Source of the DNA: Reyranella sp.
GTDB lineage: Bacteria; Pseudomonadota; Alphaproteobacteria; Reyranellales; Reyranellaceae
Assembly (NCBI GenBank): GCA_016780605.1
Contig: JADHLS010000469.1
Coordinates: 1 to 5,279, forward strand
Direction: 5' to 3'
DNA: 5,279 bases
Of this stretch, positions 4,762 through 5,279 are shown piece after piece. A program made the position numbers and the translations under genes. The notes beneath the pieces were generated by a model that worked only from the letters and a program-made list of their open reading frames with translations, did not search any database and had not been told where the DNA came from. Position 1 is the stretch's first letter, and each line of letters begins with the position of its first letter.

Positions 4762-5279
4762 ATGCTTGAATTCAATCTCGCAAGATCACGAGACGCCTGG
4801 CTGCAAAGCCGACTCAAGGGCGTCATCGACAGTAAGCCGTTTGCCGATCCAAACGAGTCACCGGAAACTCAGCACATCGCTGATCGCGGTTACGCGGAGA
4901 TGCAAACTTCGTCGTTGGTCCGGGGCTATCTTTACGGCTTTGCGCGTGAGCTCAAGGGGGCCGTTGAGAAGCACGTCGCCTGGATGGAGAGCCATCCGGA
5001 ACCGGATCGCGCCGTTTATACGGGAACCGGACGAAGCGTCGAGTTTTGGCGGGACGCGCTCGTCAGCTGGCGACTGGTTTTGGGAGTGTGCAGATGGCTC
5101 GGTCGAGGCGATCGGGCGTTTGCCAATCTGACCGCCGCTGCTGCCGCGGATTGGCAGTTGCTGGCATTGGCGAACGGCGAAGTCGGGGAGGAAGTGCGCG
5201 AGGACCGGCGTGGCTACATGGGCGTCCACCTCGCAACAGCTCTCGCCGGTGATGCGCCGCTGCTCGGACTCAAGATTTT
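4762..5279 (+). CDS. Candidate cognate immunity protein (3' end outside window)
   Basis: The frame is open from ATG 4762 to the window edge, giving at least 172 residues with no stop. The toxin stop is only 4 nt upstream, and the Shine-Dalgarno GAGGTGA overlaps the toxin's last codons, so the two genes are translationally coupled in one operon. The sequence is acidic and predicted by eye to be largely helical: GYLYGFARELKGAVEKHVAWM (about 55-75), FWRDALVSWRLVLGVCRWLG (95-114), then an Ala-rich helix and DWQLLALANGEVGEEVRED (130-148). There is no signal peptide, which fits a cytoplasmic inhibitor of a nuclease. Length and helical character are compatible with several all-alpha immunity families, including those paired with PD-(D/E)XK toxins, but I cannot assign one. 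The immunity role rests mainly on gene order. Confidence 0.7.
   Translation, partial: MLEFNLARSRDAWLQSRLKGVIDSKPFADPNESPETQHIADRGYAEMQTSSLVRGYLYGFARELKGAVEKHVAWMESHPEPDRAVYTGTGRSVEFWRDALVSWRLVLGVCRWLGRGDRAFANLTAAAAADWQLLALANGEVGEEVREDRRGYMGVHLATALAGDAPLLGLKI

Noticed and set aside
4230..4826. Minus-strand ORF of about 198 codons opposite the nuclease domain
   Set aside because: It lies antisense to the motif-bearing toxin frame and spans the toxin/immunity junction; no features of its own.

Overview
The window looks like chromosome from a GC-rich alphaproteobacterium. An ArgJ of the bifunctional type, an orphan tripartite-tricarboxylate-transporter (TTT/Bug) binding protein and strongly C/G-ending codons suggest a Rhizobiales- or Rhodospirillales-like host. 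The lineage is inferred from general character only, with no marker gene to prove it.

Left part (1-1990, minus strand). An unrecognised 129-residue gene (33-422) lies downstream of argJ (550-1803), which encodes ornithine/glutamate N-acetyltransferase. The leader of argJ is the most striking non-coding part of the window. Reading along the minus strand there is a mini-ORF of 21 codons, 10 of them Arg with five in a row (1878-1943). It is followed by a small hairpin, a GC-rich hairpin with a U-tract typical of an intrinsic terminator (1824-1857), and then the argJ start codon about 20 nt later. No minus-strand gene lies upstream that this terminator could serve, because the next gene is divergent. 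The arrangement is that of a ribosome-mediated arginine attenuator, inferred from sequence only.

Middle (1930-2991, plus strand). A divergent gene encodes a periplasmic TTT-family solute-binding protein with a twin-arginine-like signal peptide. No membrane subunits are visible beside it.

Right part (3000-5279, plus strand). An AT-rich island holds a near-consensus sigma70-type promoter (TTTACA, 17 nt, TATACT) interleaved with two 13-nt direct repeats 22 bp apart. It drives what looks like a two-gene polymorphic toxin/immunity unit. The 525-residue protein has a Pro/Ala-rich N-terminal half with internal repeats, a hydrophobic Ala-rich stretch, a compact middle module and a C-terminal domain with a PD-(D/E)XK nuclease signature. 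Four bases later comes an acidic, probably helical protein, cut by the window end, that is the obvious immunity candidate. The small gene at 33-422 could belong to the same accessory repertoire, but nothing in its sequence proves this.

No tRNA, rRNA, CRISPR array, transposase or insertion-sequence ends were seen.
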